In this document: positions 1 to 5,264 of the stretch, in pieces | Position numbering within the stretch: position 1 is the stretch's first letter | Layout of the letters: each line of letters begins with the position of its first letter | Assembly (NCBI GenBank): GCA_964545665.1 | Contig: CAZJGF010000086.1 | Span: 1 to 6,816, forward strand | Length of the DNA: 6,816 nt | DNA from: CAZJGF01 sp964545665 | GTDB lineage: Bacteria > Chloroflexota > Dehalococcoidia > GIF9 > AB-539-J10 | Direction: 5' to 3' | Position numbers and translations under genes: made by a program | The notes under the pieces: model-generated | Database searches by the model: none | Told to the model about the DNA's origin: nothing | What the model saw: the letters and a program-made list of their open reading frames with translations, nothing else

Positions 1-185
1 TACTGACTCACATGCTTAGTGACATCTCTGAAAAAGCCGAACTCATGGGACGAATGGTTTCGGGTTTTGCTTTTTGTAGAGCGAGGATAATCGCAAATTT
101 TCCTTTGTATAATGGCACAAGAATTAAGACTAAAGACTAAGGAGTTGGGGTCATTAATTTCGAATGCTGGGGGATACTAGCAAAA
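1..185. other. Intergenic flank downstream of the tRNA array
   Basis: No gene or RNA recognised. It holds a tandem 7-mer (AAGACTA twice, 126-139), an isolated TATAAT at 108-113 on the plus strand without a -35, and a weak 4-bp hairpin at 81-94. No clear terminator for the tRNA array is visible here, only the TTTT directly after tRNA-Asn. Confidence 0.5.
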
Positions 186-260
186 TGGCTCCCGAGGTAG
201 GGCTCGAACCTACAACCAGACGGTTAACAGCCGCCTGCTCTACCATTGAGCTACTCGGGA
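186..260 (-). tRNA. tRNA-Asn (anticodon GTT)
   Basis: Read on the minus strand this folds as a complete cloverleaf. The acceptor stem is TCCCGAG/CTCGGGA, followed by TA at positions 8-9. The D stem is GCTC/GAGC, the anticodon stem GGCGG/CCGTC has loop CTGTTAA (anticodon GTT at 226-228), and the T stem GTAGG/CCTAC has loop TTCGAGC. The discriminator is G and CCA is encoded at 186-188, followed by a short T run (TTTT). It is the last gene of the minus-strand array, separated from tRNA-Gln by 162 nt in which I see no gene or convincing promoter. Confidence 0.97.
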
Positions 261-422
261 GCGGAGTCGGTGTACTAGCTTTGGGTCAACAGCCACTGGT
301 TATGCCGATTGAGCTGTTGGAAATTTTGCCAGGCCACCATATATTGAATCGCTTTTTCCCCTGCTTATGCATCCAGGTGCTCTTGGCAAATTCTTTGTCC
401 ACTCATGCAATTCTTTCACTTT

Positions 423-496
423 TGGCTGCCGGGCCTGGATTCGAACCAGGGCTAGAGGATCCAAAGTCCTCCGTGCTACCGCTACACAACCCGGCA
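423..496 (-). tRNA. tRNA-Gln (anticodon TTG)
   Basis: Minus-strand cloverleaf with acceptor TGCCGGG/CCCGGCA. The U1-A72 pair is typical of bacterial tRNA-Gln. The D stem is GTG/CAC, the anticodon stem GAGGA/TCCTC has loop CTTTGGA (anticodon TTG), and the T stem is CCTGG/CCAGG with loop TTCGAAT. The discriminator is G and the 3' CCA is encoded (423-425). It is third in the array, 10 nt after tRNA-Leu, so the two are almost certainly processed from one transcript. Confidence 0.97.
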
Positions 497-506
497 TCAA
501 GTTGAG

Positions 507-591
507 TGCCGAAGGTCGGAGTCGAACCGACACGGGAGTTGCCTCCCAACAGTTTTTGAGACTGCCGCGTCTACCATTCCGCCACTTCGGC
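507..591 (-). tRNA. tRNA-Leu (anticodon CAA)
   Basis: Minus-strand class II tRNA. The acceptor is GCCGAAG/CTTCGGC with discriminator A. The anticodon stem GCAGT/ACTGT has loop CTCAAAA, giving anticodon CAA (reads UUG). A long variable arm, GGAGG-CAA-CTCCC, is characteristic of tRNA-Leu. The T arm is GTCGG-TTCGACT-CCGAC. The bases after the discriminator are CTC, so CCA is not encoded, unlike the Gln and Asn genes of the same array. It lies 15 nt after tRNA-Phe. Confidence 0.97.
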
Positions 592-606
592 ATATATACT
601 AACCAG

Positions 607-679
<73 letters not shown>

Positions 680-687
680 GCAGTCAA

Positions 688-716
688 AATTTAACACAGC
701 AACGGATGCTGGTCAA
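688..716 (-). promoter_or_regulatory. Proximal promoter of the tRNA array
   Basis: On the minus strand TTGACC (711-716) is followed after exactly 17 bp by TAAATT (688-693). The TG one base before the -10 makes it an extended -10 as well (TGTTAAATT). It is oriented into tRNA-Phe and sits at the distance expected for a stable-RNA promoter. This is a motif match, not a mapped start site. Confidence 0.7.
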
Positions 717-754
717 TCCTCAAAGCTGCCTGAATAGTGTAGTGGAGCAACGGA
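698..754 (-). repeat. Direct repeat of a 9-base promoter-spacer element
   Basis: The 9-mer TCCGTTGCT (minus strand) occurs at 698-706 and 746-754, 48 bp apart. Each copy occupies positions 5-13 of a 17-bp promoter spacer. Including the -35 boxes, the repeated unit reads TTGAC[A/C]-N4-TCCGTTGCT-N4-TA. It could be a local promoter duplication or a protein-binding site; the sequence alone does not decide. Confidence 0.6.
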
Positions 755-764
755 CTCCTGTCAA
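736..764 (-). promoter_or_regulatory. Distal promoter of the tRNA array
   Basis: On the minus strand a perfect TTGACA (759-764) is followed after 17 bp by TACACT (736-741), again reading into the tRNA array. It lies exactly 48 bp upstream of the proximal promoter. The two share the spacer bases TCCGTTGCT at the same offset, which makes an accidental match of either one less likely. Confidence 0.65.
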
Positions 765-861
765 AAAGGTGGAGATAGAGCTTCACTGCCACTTGTCTAC
801 GCACATTGGGGCAATGCCGCTGTCGTGAAATGAACGCCATTCAGGTCTCTCGCTTAACCGC

Positions 862-1146
862 TTATTCTTGGTGCGGTATTCCCTTATAGCTATCGAAAAT
901 CTTAGCTGCTATGGCGTCAACGTCTTGGGACAGCCCTGCTTCGTAGTACCTGAAATATGAGTTCTCGGGCGGCTCTGGCTCGTGCAATCGTGTTAATAGT
1001 CTTTTGTGCAGGTTGGAAATCTTGCCCAAACGCCAGAGTTTTTTCCCCTCAAGGGTGACGTAGGCTATTTCATAGACTCCTTGCGCCTCAGGCACCCTAT
1101 CAACGTTTTCCTCGGTGAATCTAAGCCACGGCTTCTCTGCTACCAC
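862..1146 (-). CDS. Small GIY-YIG-fold-like protein, catalytic motifs degenerate
   Basis: A 94-residue soluble protein with no signal peptide or membrane segment. Seen: GVYEI at 23-27 could be the GIY strand. WRLGK at 38-42 sits where YIG is expected, and SNLHKRLLTRLH at 44-55 matches the N-L-x-x-R helix of GIY-YIG domains, with R49 as the conserved arginine. The tyrosine of YIG is replaced by R39, and I cannot find the late catalytic glutamate: the C-terminal helix reads DAIAAKIFDSY. Fold membership is therefore plausible, but nuclease activity is doubtful; it may bind nucleic acid without cutting. The start is GTG, chosen because GAGGGG (1155-1160) lies 8 nt upstream. The gene appears to be transcribed alone: 234 nt separate it from pyrE and a promoter motif lies upstream. 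The stop is TAA. It could instead be an unrelated small hypothetical protein. Confidence 0.75.
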   Translation of the reverse strand: MVAEKPWLRFTEENVDRVPEAQGVYEIAYVTLEGKKLWRLGKISNLHKRLLTRLHEPEPPENSYFRYYEAGLSQDVDAIAAKIFDSYKGIPHQE

Positions 1147-1205
1147 TGAAGTTTCCCCTCAAAATAGGCTTCCATAGTGTTGTGTAACATGCATTATGTA
1201 TCTCT

Positions 1206-1214
1206 ATTATATCA
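1206..1214 (-). promoter_or_regulatory. Extended -10 promoter of the GIY-YIG-like gene
   Basis: The minus strand reads TGATATAAT, a consensus -10 with the extended TGn motif. No good -35 box is visible 16-18 bp upstream. It would give a leader of about 50 nt before the GTG start. The rest of the 1147-1380 intergenic region holds nothing I can support beyond a short AT-rich near-palindrome (TTATTT-TG-AAATAA, 1248-1261). Confidence 0.5.
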
Positions 1215-1380
1215 TAGTGCTTTTCCATATCCTGTTGTGCCGCTTGCTTATTTTGAAATAATAGTATCGGGTGGTTCAAACAAATCCGAAATATCCAAGG
1301 TAGGAGAGCTGTTTAGTTGGCTGTGAGACATGCCGTCAGGCCACGAGTAAACGTTTGAGATGCTTCGCTATTCAGCAAGG

Positions 1381-1947
1381 CTACCCCAGGCCACCGGGTT
1401 TGACTAGAGGGATATGAGCAGCGCATAGAGGGCATTCTTGTGGTGGATAAACCGTGGTAGGAGCACGAAGGCAGCTAAAAAGAGGCACACCACAATCTAC
1501 TTTTTCCTGGCTGCGGTTAACCAGCACTGCAATGCCGATAATGGCGCTGCCAAGTCTGTCTACTGCGCTCATTGTCTCCCTGATTGAACCTCCGGTGGTC
1601 AGGACATCGTCAACGATGAGGACTCTTTCACCAGGTGTGAGATCAAAGTCACGTCGGAAGACCCTTGTCTCTCCTTCCTTCTCAGCAAAGATGCTTCTGA
1701 CTCCTAGTTGTCGGGCAGTCTCGAAGGCAAGGATGATGCCACCGGTGGTCGGTCCAGCAACTACATCTATCTTCTGGTCTTTGAAGTGCTGGGCGATAAG
1801 GCTACAGAGCTTCTCGGTATAATTTGGGTATTGCAAGATGCGAAACTTTTCCCAATATACAGGTGAATGTAATCCAGAGGCAAGCAGGAAGTGGCCCTCC
1901 TTGACTGCTCCAGCCTTTTTGAATATCTTCATCACTTCATCGCTCAA
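1381..1947 (-). CDS. pyrE: Orotate phosphoribosyltransferase
   Basis: Transfers the phosphoribosyl group of PRPP to orotate, giving orotidine 5'-monophosphate, the penultimate step of de novo UMP synthesis; cytosolic. In the 188-residue product the PRPP-binding motif IVDDVLTTGGS lies at 111-121. The VAGPTTGGIILAFETA stretch (63-78) is the upstream type I PRTase loop, and EKEGETRVFRR (89-99) is the flexible catalytic-loop region. The C terminus, ECPLC at 171-175 followed by PLVKPGG, is a tail seen in many non-proteobacterial PyrE proteins; the two cysteines could bind a metal, though that is not shown. The start is TTG (1945-1947), fixed by a perfect Shine-Dalgarno 6 nt upstream; the first ATG is codon 6 and has no such site. 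The stop is TAG. It lies 54 nt downstream of lepB on the same strand and probably shares its transcript. No other pyrimidine gene is in the window. Confidence 0.96.
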   Translation of the reverse strand: MSDEVMKIFKKAGAVKEGHFLLASGLHSPVYWEKFRILQYPNYTEKLCSLIAQHFKDQKIDVVAGPTTGGIILAFETARQLGVRSIFAEKEGETRVFRRDFDLTPGERVLIVDDVLTTGGSIRETMSAVDRLGSAIIGIAVLVNRSQEKVDCGVPLFSCLRAPTTVYPPQECPLCAAHIPLVKPGGLG

Positions 1948-1953
1948 TTTGTA

Positions 1954-1958
1954 CCTCC
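1954..1958 (-). promoter_or_regulatory. Ribosome binding site deciding the TTG start of pyrE
   Basis: GGAGG on the minus strand, then TACAAA (6 nt), then TTG. This ideal spacing supports TTG at 1945-1947 as the start codon over the ATG five codons further in. Confidence 0.85.
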
Positions 1959-2001
1959 AACCGAGTGTAACCTTCTATCTTGGCTCGGCTGCCTCAACCT
2001 G

Positions 2002-2532
2002 CTATGGGTAGCTATAATGGTCTATTGGCCCCCACTTGCTGGGTGGCCAGTAAACAAACTTGGCCTTGCCAATAATATCACTTCGGGATATCGGTCCCCA
2101 AGCACGAGAATCATTGCTATTGTTACGATTATCTCCAAGAACGAAGTATTGGTCGTCGCCCATTGTTTGGGGCCCGAAGTCTGTATTGGCTCGGGGTGGT
2201 TCTGGAAAGACATAGGGTTCATTTATCGGAGTATTATCGATGAAAACTTGGCCATTTTTGATCTCCACCGTCTCACCAGGGAGGCCAATAATCCGCTTGA
2301 TAAATGGGTATTGTGAACCAACGCCTTCGCGTGGGTTGAACACGATTACATCTCCTCGTTTCGGGTCTGAAAAAGAATAACTTGCCTTGTTTACTATGAT
2401 CCAATCCCCGTCCTCAATGCTTGGTAGCATACATGAATATTGCACCCGGTAGCCTTGTATGGTAGATTTGAGGGGGACGAAGATAGCAACAGCTATGAGG
2501 GCTGTTATAGCGATTTCGCGGAGGATTCTCAT
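2002..2532 (-). CDS. lepB: Signal peptidase I, with Cys at the nucleophile position
   Basis: Membrane-bound endopeptidase that removes Sec/Tat signal peptides on the outer face of the cytoplasmic membrane. The product is 176 residues, the short single-span form, with one N-terminal hydrophobic segment at about 6-21. Conserved boxes are present: YSCMLPSIEDGD (32-43, box B), FIKRIIGLPGE (77-87, containing the general-base Lys79), and GDNRNNSNDSRAWG (133-146, boxes D/E). The odd point is box B. The family has Ser immediately before the Met (S-M-x-P), but here codon 34 is TGT, so the residue is Cys34, with Ser33 just before it. All other boxes are intact, so I infer a working Ser-to-Cys variant rather than a dead paralogue, but this is untested. 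The start is ATG, with no Shine-Dalgarno upstream; a -10 element ends 11 nt before the ATG. The stop is TAG. It is probably first gene of a lepB-pyrE transcript and is divergent from the SIMPL lipoprotein gene. Confidence 0.94.
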   Translation of the reverse strand: MRILREIAITALIAVAIFVPLKSTIQGYRVQYSCMLPSIEDGDWIIVNKASYSFSDPKRGDVIVFNPREGVGSQYPFIKRIIGLPGETVEIKNGQVFIDNTPINEPYVFPEPPRANTDFGPQTMGDDQYFVLGDNRNNSNDSRAWGPISRSDIIGKAKFVYWPPSKWGPIDHYSYP

Positions 2533-2543
2533 TTGCGAAGGCT

Positions 2544-2552
2544 ATTTTAGCA
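2544..2552 (-). promoter_or_regulatory. Putative extended -10 of lepB, near-leaderless
   Basis: The minus strand reads TGCTAAAAT (extended TGn plus TAAAAT) with 11 nt to the lepB ATG. A start site about 7 nt downstream would leave a leader of only a few bases, which agrees with the missing Shine-Dalgarno. No convincing -35 is visible. Confidence 0.4.
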
Positions 2553-2594
2553 TAAACCAGAGTCCAGTATACTCGTTATATATATAGAGAGAGG

Positions 2595-2601
2595 AAGGAG
2601 G
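2595..2601 (+). promoter_or_regulatory. Ribosome binding site of the SIMPL gene
   Basis: AAGGAGG followed by six bases (TTTTAG) and ATG at 2608, a near-perfect site. The 75-bp lepB/SIMPL intergenic region also contains TATACT (2568-2573) and an AT repeat (2576-2584). I could not pair either with a credible -35, so the plus-strand promoter is unassigned. Confidence 0.8.
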
Positions 2602-2607
2602 TTTTAG

Positions 2608-3381
2608 ATGAAAAAGGCGTGGTGGTTGATTCCCTGCTTGATAGTGGTGCTGGCATTGAGTGCCACTGGTTGTGAGTACATGGAGATGGCTAGCACGGGC
2701 GAGAATGAGAATAGTCAGCAAATTATTTCTATACTGCCGCAGCAGAACACCGGGATATGGGTGACTGGACAAGGTGAGGTAACGGCAATTCCGGATCTAG
2801 CTAGCTTGCGTCTGGGCGTCGAGGCTCAGGCGGATACAGTAGCTGAAGCTCAGACAGAAGCAAGCGAGGCAATGAATAAAGTGGTGGAAGCATTGAAGGA
2901 CAATGGCGTAGCTGAGGAAGATATCCAGACACAGCAGTTCAGCATCTATCCTGTGACAAGGTGGAATGAGCGCAAAGAGGAGGAGGAAATTGTCGGTTAT
3001 CGTGTGACTAATATGGTAGTCGCTAAGATAAGAGAGGTGGACAAAGCTGGAGAGATCATTGAGGCCGTGGCTGAGGCCGGCGGCGACCTGACTCGCATCC
3101 AGAGCATAAGTTTTACCGTGGGCGATCCTACTCCATACTACGAAGAAGCGCGAAGTAAGGCTATGGAGAATGCTAAGGATAAAGCGGCACAACTGGCTGA
3201 TTCAGCCGGTGTTGAGCTGGGCAAACCGACTTACATTTCTGAAGGGCCTGTATATTGGCCAGAAGTTACCAGGGGCTTTGAGGAAGCTGGCGCAGCTCCT
3301 ATACCTGCCCCTGAGACTCCTATAAGTCCCGGAGAATTGAAAATCACGGTTAGCGTTCAGGTGGTTTATGCCATAGTTTAG
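2608..3381 (+). CDS. SIMPL-domain (DUF541) probable lipoprotein
   Basis: A 257-residue exported protein. The N terminus has charged KK, a hydrophobic core at about 5-19, then ATGC with Cys22 as a likely lipidation site. The -3 residue is Ala rather than the usual Leu/Val/Ile, so lipidation is probable, not certain. A polar linker (about 23-47) precedes the SIMPL/DUF541 domain (about 48-256). That domain opens with the characteristic ITVTGxGE-like strand (IWVTGQGEVTAIPDLA, 50-65), followed by an Ala/Glu-rich helix, the DIQTQQFSIYP strand (105-115), and a second helix of AMENAKDKAAQLADSAGV type (185-202). It ends in the strand LKITVSVQVVYAI. The family forms periplasmic or surface proteins (for example BP26/Omp28, YggE) whose biochemical role is poorly defined; oxidative-stress protection has been proposed. 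It is monocistronic: ATG with a strong RBS, stop TAG, and a strong terminator 55 nt later. Confidence 0.9.
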   Translation: MKKAWWLIPCLIVVLALSATGCEYMEMASTGENENSQQIISILPQQNTGIWVTGQGEVTAIPDLASLRLGVEAQADTVAEAQTEASEAMNKVVEALKDNGVAEEDIQTQQFSIYPVTRWNERKEEEEIVGYRVTNMVVAKIREVDKAGEIIEAVAEAGGDLTRIQSISFTVGDPTPYYEEARSKAMENAKDKAAQLADSAGVELGKPTYISEGPVYWPEVTRGFEEAGAAPIPAPETPISPGELKITVSVQVVYAIV

Positions 3382-3435
3382 CTGTGCAAAAGTTCGATAA
3401 TTGACCTACTTCTTTCACCTCCTCTTTTGATTTAT

Positions 3436-3468
3436 CTCCTCCTGCCTTCAAGGCAGGAGGAGGTTTTT
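3436..3468 (+). terminator. Intrinsic terminator after the SIMPL gene
   Basis: A perfect 11-bp stem (CTCCTCCTGCC/GGCAGGAGGAG, 3436-3446 with 3452-3462), extendable by a T-A pair to leave a three-base loop. It is followed by a G and TTTTT (3464-3468). It separates the SIMPL transcript from the tRNA-Lys promoter. Confidence 0.92.
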
Positions 3469-3482
3469 GTCTACTCCCAGCC

Positions 3483-3510
3483 TTGTCTTCTATCCCTTCC
3501 CAGTGATAAT
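3483..3510 (+). promoter_or_regulatory. Promoter of tRNA-Lys
   Basis: TTGTCT (3483-3488), a 16-bp spacer, then GATAAT (3505-3510) on the plus strand. It lies between the SIMPL terminator and the tRNA, 14 nt from the mature tRNA 5' end. Confidence 0.6.
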
Positions 3511-3524
3511 ATCTATTTCTCAGT

Positions 3525-3597
3525 GGGCCGCTAGCTCAACAGGAAGAGCAGCTGACTCTTAATCAGCAGGTTCAGGGTTCGAGCCCCTGGCGGCTCA
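3525..3597 (+). tRNA. tRNA-Lys (anticodon CTT)
   Basis: Plus-strand cloverleaf. The acceptor is GGGCCGC/GCGGCTC with one G-U wobble at pair 2-71, then TA at 8-9. The D stem is GCTC/GAGC, the anticodon stem GCTGA/TCAGC has loop CTCTTAA (anticodon CTT), and the T arm is CAGGG-TTCGAGC-CCCTG. The discriminator is A. It is followed by CTG, so CCA is not encoded. It is a solitary gene with its own promoter. Confidence 0.97.
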
Positions 3598-3682
3598 CTG
3601 TTTAGTTAATTGCCTTTGTTGACATCTGGGTTTAGCATTTTGTCAAGTTGTTCACCACATACGTAGTGAACGTCCAATGCAT

Positions 3683-3701
3683 GGGGCACAAGCCCCTCTT
3701 T
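3683..3701 (+). terminator. Weak candidate terminator after tRNA-Lys
   Basis: GGGGC-ACAA-GCCCC (3683-3696) followed by TCTTT on the plus strand. The 5-bp GC stem with a poor T tract could end the tRNA-Lys transcript before it runs into the convergent LarA-like gene. The opposite strand lacks a T tract, so it would not serve that gene. Confidence 0.35.
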
Positions 3702-3715
3702 CGGCTTAGTAAACT

Positions 3716-5170
3716 TCATACTGAGGCTGCCGATTCGACATTACAGATGAAGCTTTGTGGCATATCAAGATATGTGATGCTACAATCTCTGCCTATCAAA
3801 CTCTCTGCCTGGGCTATCGCTTCTTCGACTGAGGCAAACGGCTGGAAGCCAAGCATTCTTGCGACTTCGAAGTCTGTAGCTCCTGCCAGGAAGACTTTGC
3901 TGACATACTTGAGGCCATAGGCTCCTTGCCCCCACAGGATTAGTGGGTGAACACCGTGGAAGGCATGGCCATATCTATACTTGTGGACGAACTCTGGTCG
4001 ATGAGCATACTCCTCGGCATAGAGTTCCCAGAGTTCGAAGGCATCCTGGGTATGTGGAAGAAGCTTGTCGAACATCTCAGTGTAGGAGGGCGTGTGAACC
4101 GCGTGGAATTGTTTTCGGCAAGGGTGGCACATTATGAGAATTCCACCCTTCCTCACCAAAGGAACATTTTGGAAGAGGCCATAGCTGTAGGACATGGCTA
4201 GATTCCTCACTTGAATGGGATTAATAATGGATAACTTGGAATAGGGGTCTCTGTTGTTGCCCAGACCATAGACCACTACGTCGGATTGCCCATTTACATC
4301 CACCACATGTTGCTGCTGCAATATTGCTAAGCTTTTGGCGTGCGTCTCTGGCGGATGACCGGCGACAACCTGGACCAATTCCTGTGGGATTGCGTTGTTC
4401 ATTGTTCCTTCGACGATAAGAACACGGCGGCCATTCTTTGCCAGTTCCTTCTCAATAACCTCGCCCATTTCATTAAGCAACCTTGGGAAGGCTGAGCGGT
4501 TAGGATCCATTGTGGACTTACCCGAGGCCTTGGGAAAGGGACGATGATGGTGGCGTATGCTTCTGTAACTGCCCAATCCCACGACTACTGACTTCCAACC
4601 GCCATTGAAATGAGACCAAGGCTGGCTCACATATATCAGCTGGTCTGATTCAGTGACCAAACGATTTACCTCCACTTCTTGATTCCGGCTAGTCTCTCCC
4701 AGAAATACAAGGTTATCTTTGTCCTCCGCATCATGATTGAGCAACTTGCTCGGACCAAGTCGGTAAGCTAGGTCTTCTCCTATGATGGTGGATAACTCCC
4801 AGGTAGTCCATTTCCGGTGCAGGCCTACAGCGCAAACCAGACGAATATTGTGAGGATCCACGCCAAGATTATCGAGTTCCTCTAGGAGCACCTTAATGGC
4901 TACTCCACGGAAATCAGGCATCTTTTGCCTCGGAAGGTAGGCGATAGGGTCATCAAAGGCAATGGTAACCTTGGATTTTGAGTTTACCAGCTTGGATAGC
5001 GGCTCATGAGCGATTGGCGACTTCAAGGCATCACGAACCGATTGGGTAGGATCGGGGAGAGCTGTGAGCGGCTTGTTGGTTTGCCGCAAGACCCTGGTTC
5101 TCTTGGGTAGCTCTGTTAGAATGGTACTATCGCCGTATGGTATCTGGAAAACACTAGTTGGCATTGACAT
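3716..5170 (-). CDS. LarA-like (DUF2088) nickel-pincer racemase/epimerase family protein
   Basis: A 484-residue cytosolic protein related to LarA, the lactate racemase that uses a nickel-pincer nucleotide (NPN) cofactor. Family knowledge: LarA homologues racemise or epimerise various 2-hydroxy acids, so the substrate here is unknown. Seen: AVGLHRKWT (114-122) carries the counterpart of a catalytic His (H118). WSHFNGGWKSVVVGLGSYRS (185-204) carries H187 and K193, the likely cofactor-attachment Lys, and an HHH run follows at 207-209. The classic D-x-T-R-P phosphate-binding motif is replaced by AFDDPIAYLP (71-80), so the Arg is missing. The spacing between H187 and K193 is shorter than in lactobacillar LarA, and the protein is about 60 residues longer. 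It belongs to a long, divergent subgroup. The start is ATG, 5 nt after GGAGG (5176-5180); a second ATG two codons in has worse spacing. The stop is TGA. It lies 94 nt downstream of an MFS carrier. The cofactor genes larB, larC and larE are not in the window. Confidence 0.88.
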   Translation of the reverse strand: MSMPTSVFQIPYGDSTILTELPKRTRVLRQTNKPLTALPDPTQSVRDALKSPIAHEPLSKLVNSKSKVTIAFDDPIAYLPRQKMPDFRGVAIKVLLEELDNLGVDPHNIRLVCAVGLHRKWTTWELSTIIGEDLAYRLGPSKLLNHDAEDKDNLVFLGETSRNQEVEVNRLVTESDQLIYVSQPWSHFNGGWKSVVVGLGSYRSIRHHHRPFPKASGKSTMDPNRSAFPRLLNEMGEVIEKELAKNGRRVLIVEGTMNNAIPQELVQVVAGHPPETHAKSLAILQQQHVVDVNGQSDVVVYGLGNNRDPYSKLSIINPIQVRNLAMSYSYGLFQNVPLVRKGGILIMCHPCRKQFHAVHTPSYTEMFDKLLPHTQDAFELWELYAEEYAHRPEFVHKYRYGHAFHGVHPLILWGQGAYGLKYVSKVFLAGATDFEVARMLGFQPFASVEEAIAQAESLIGRDCSITYLDMPQSFICNVESAASV

Positions 5171-5175
5171 GCTAG

Positions 5176-5180
5176 CCTCC
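5176..5180 (-). promoter_or_regulatory. Ribosome binding site of the LarA-like gene
   Basis: GGGAGGAGG on the minus strand, with its last GGAGG 5 nt before the ATG at 5168-5170. It favours the first of two nearby ATG codons. Confidence 0.8.
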
Positions 5181-5201
5181 TCCCTTTGGTTATGCTGGCT
5201 T

Positions 5202-5230
5202 ATTACAGCTTATCGATTGAGCCTTGTCAA
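5202..5230 (-). promoter_or_regulatory. Promoter of the LarA-like gene
   Basis: A perfect TTGACA (5225-5230), a 17-bp spacer, and TGTAAT (5202-5207) on the minus strand, inside the 94-bp gap after the MFS gene. It would give a leader of about 25 nt containing the RBS. The LarA-like gene can therefore be transcribed without the transporter, even if read-through also occurs; no terminator is visible between the two. Confidence 0.7.
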
Positions 5231-5264
5231 CTCAAGCTTCCCCACTGGTTAGTAGTATGCTCTA

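Noticed and set aside
300..593. Open frames on both strands across the tRNA array (for example 300-593 minus, 164-505 plus).
   Set aside because: They run through clear tRNA cloverleafs and encode the translated tRNA repeats seen in spurious annotations; no RBS or family match.
1248..1261. Near-palindrome TTATTT-TG-AAATAA upstream of the GIY-YIG-like gene as an operator.
   Set aside because: Short, AT-rich and common by chance; it lies about 35 bp upstream of the -10 with no supporting second copy.
3521..3600. CTCAGTG before and CTCACTG after tRNA-Lys, considered as attachment-site repeats of an integrated element.
   Set aside because: The 3' copy is largely the tRNA end itself, the repeats are short and inexact, and no integrase or foreign gene is nearby.
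3619..3646. TTGACA with an inverted copy TGTCAA 16 bases later after tRNA-Lys, resembling a -35 box or an operator.
   Set aside because: No -10 at proper spacing and no downstream plus-strand gene; a 6-bp stem with a 16-base loop is weak.
3650..3671. Inverted repeat GTTCAC...GTGAAC between tRNA-Lys and the LarA-like gene.
   Set aside because: Only 6 bp with a 10-base interior and no T tract on either strand; not distinguishable from chance.
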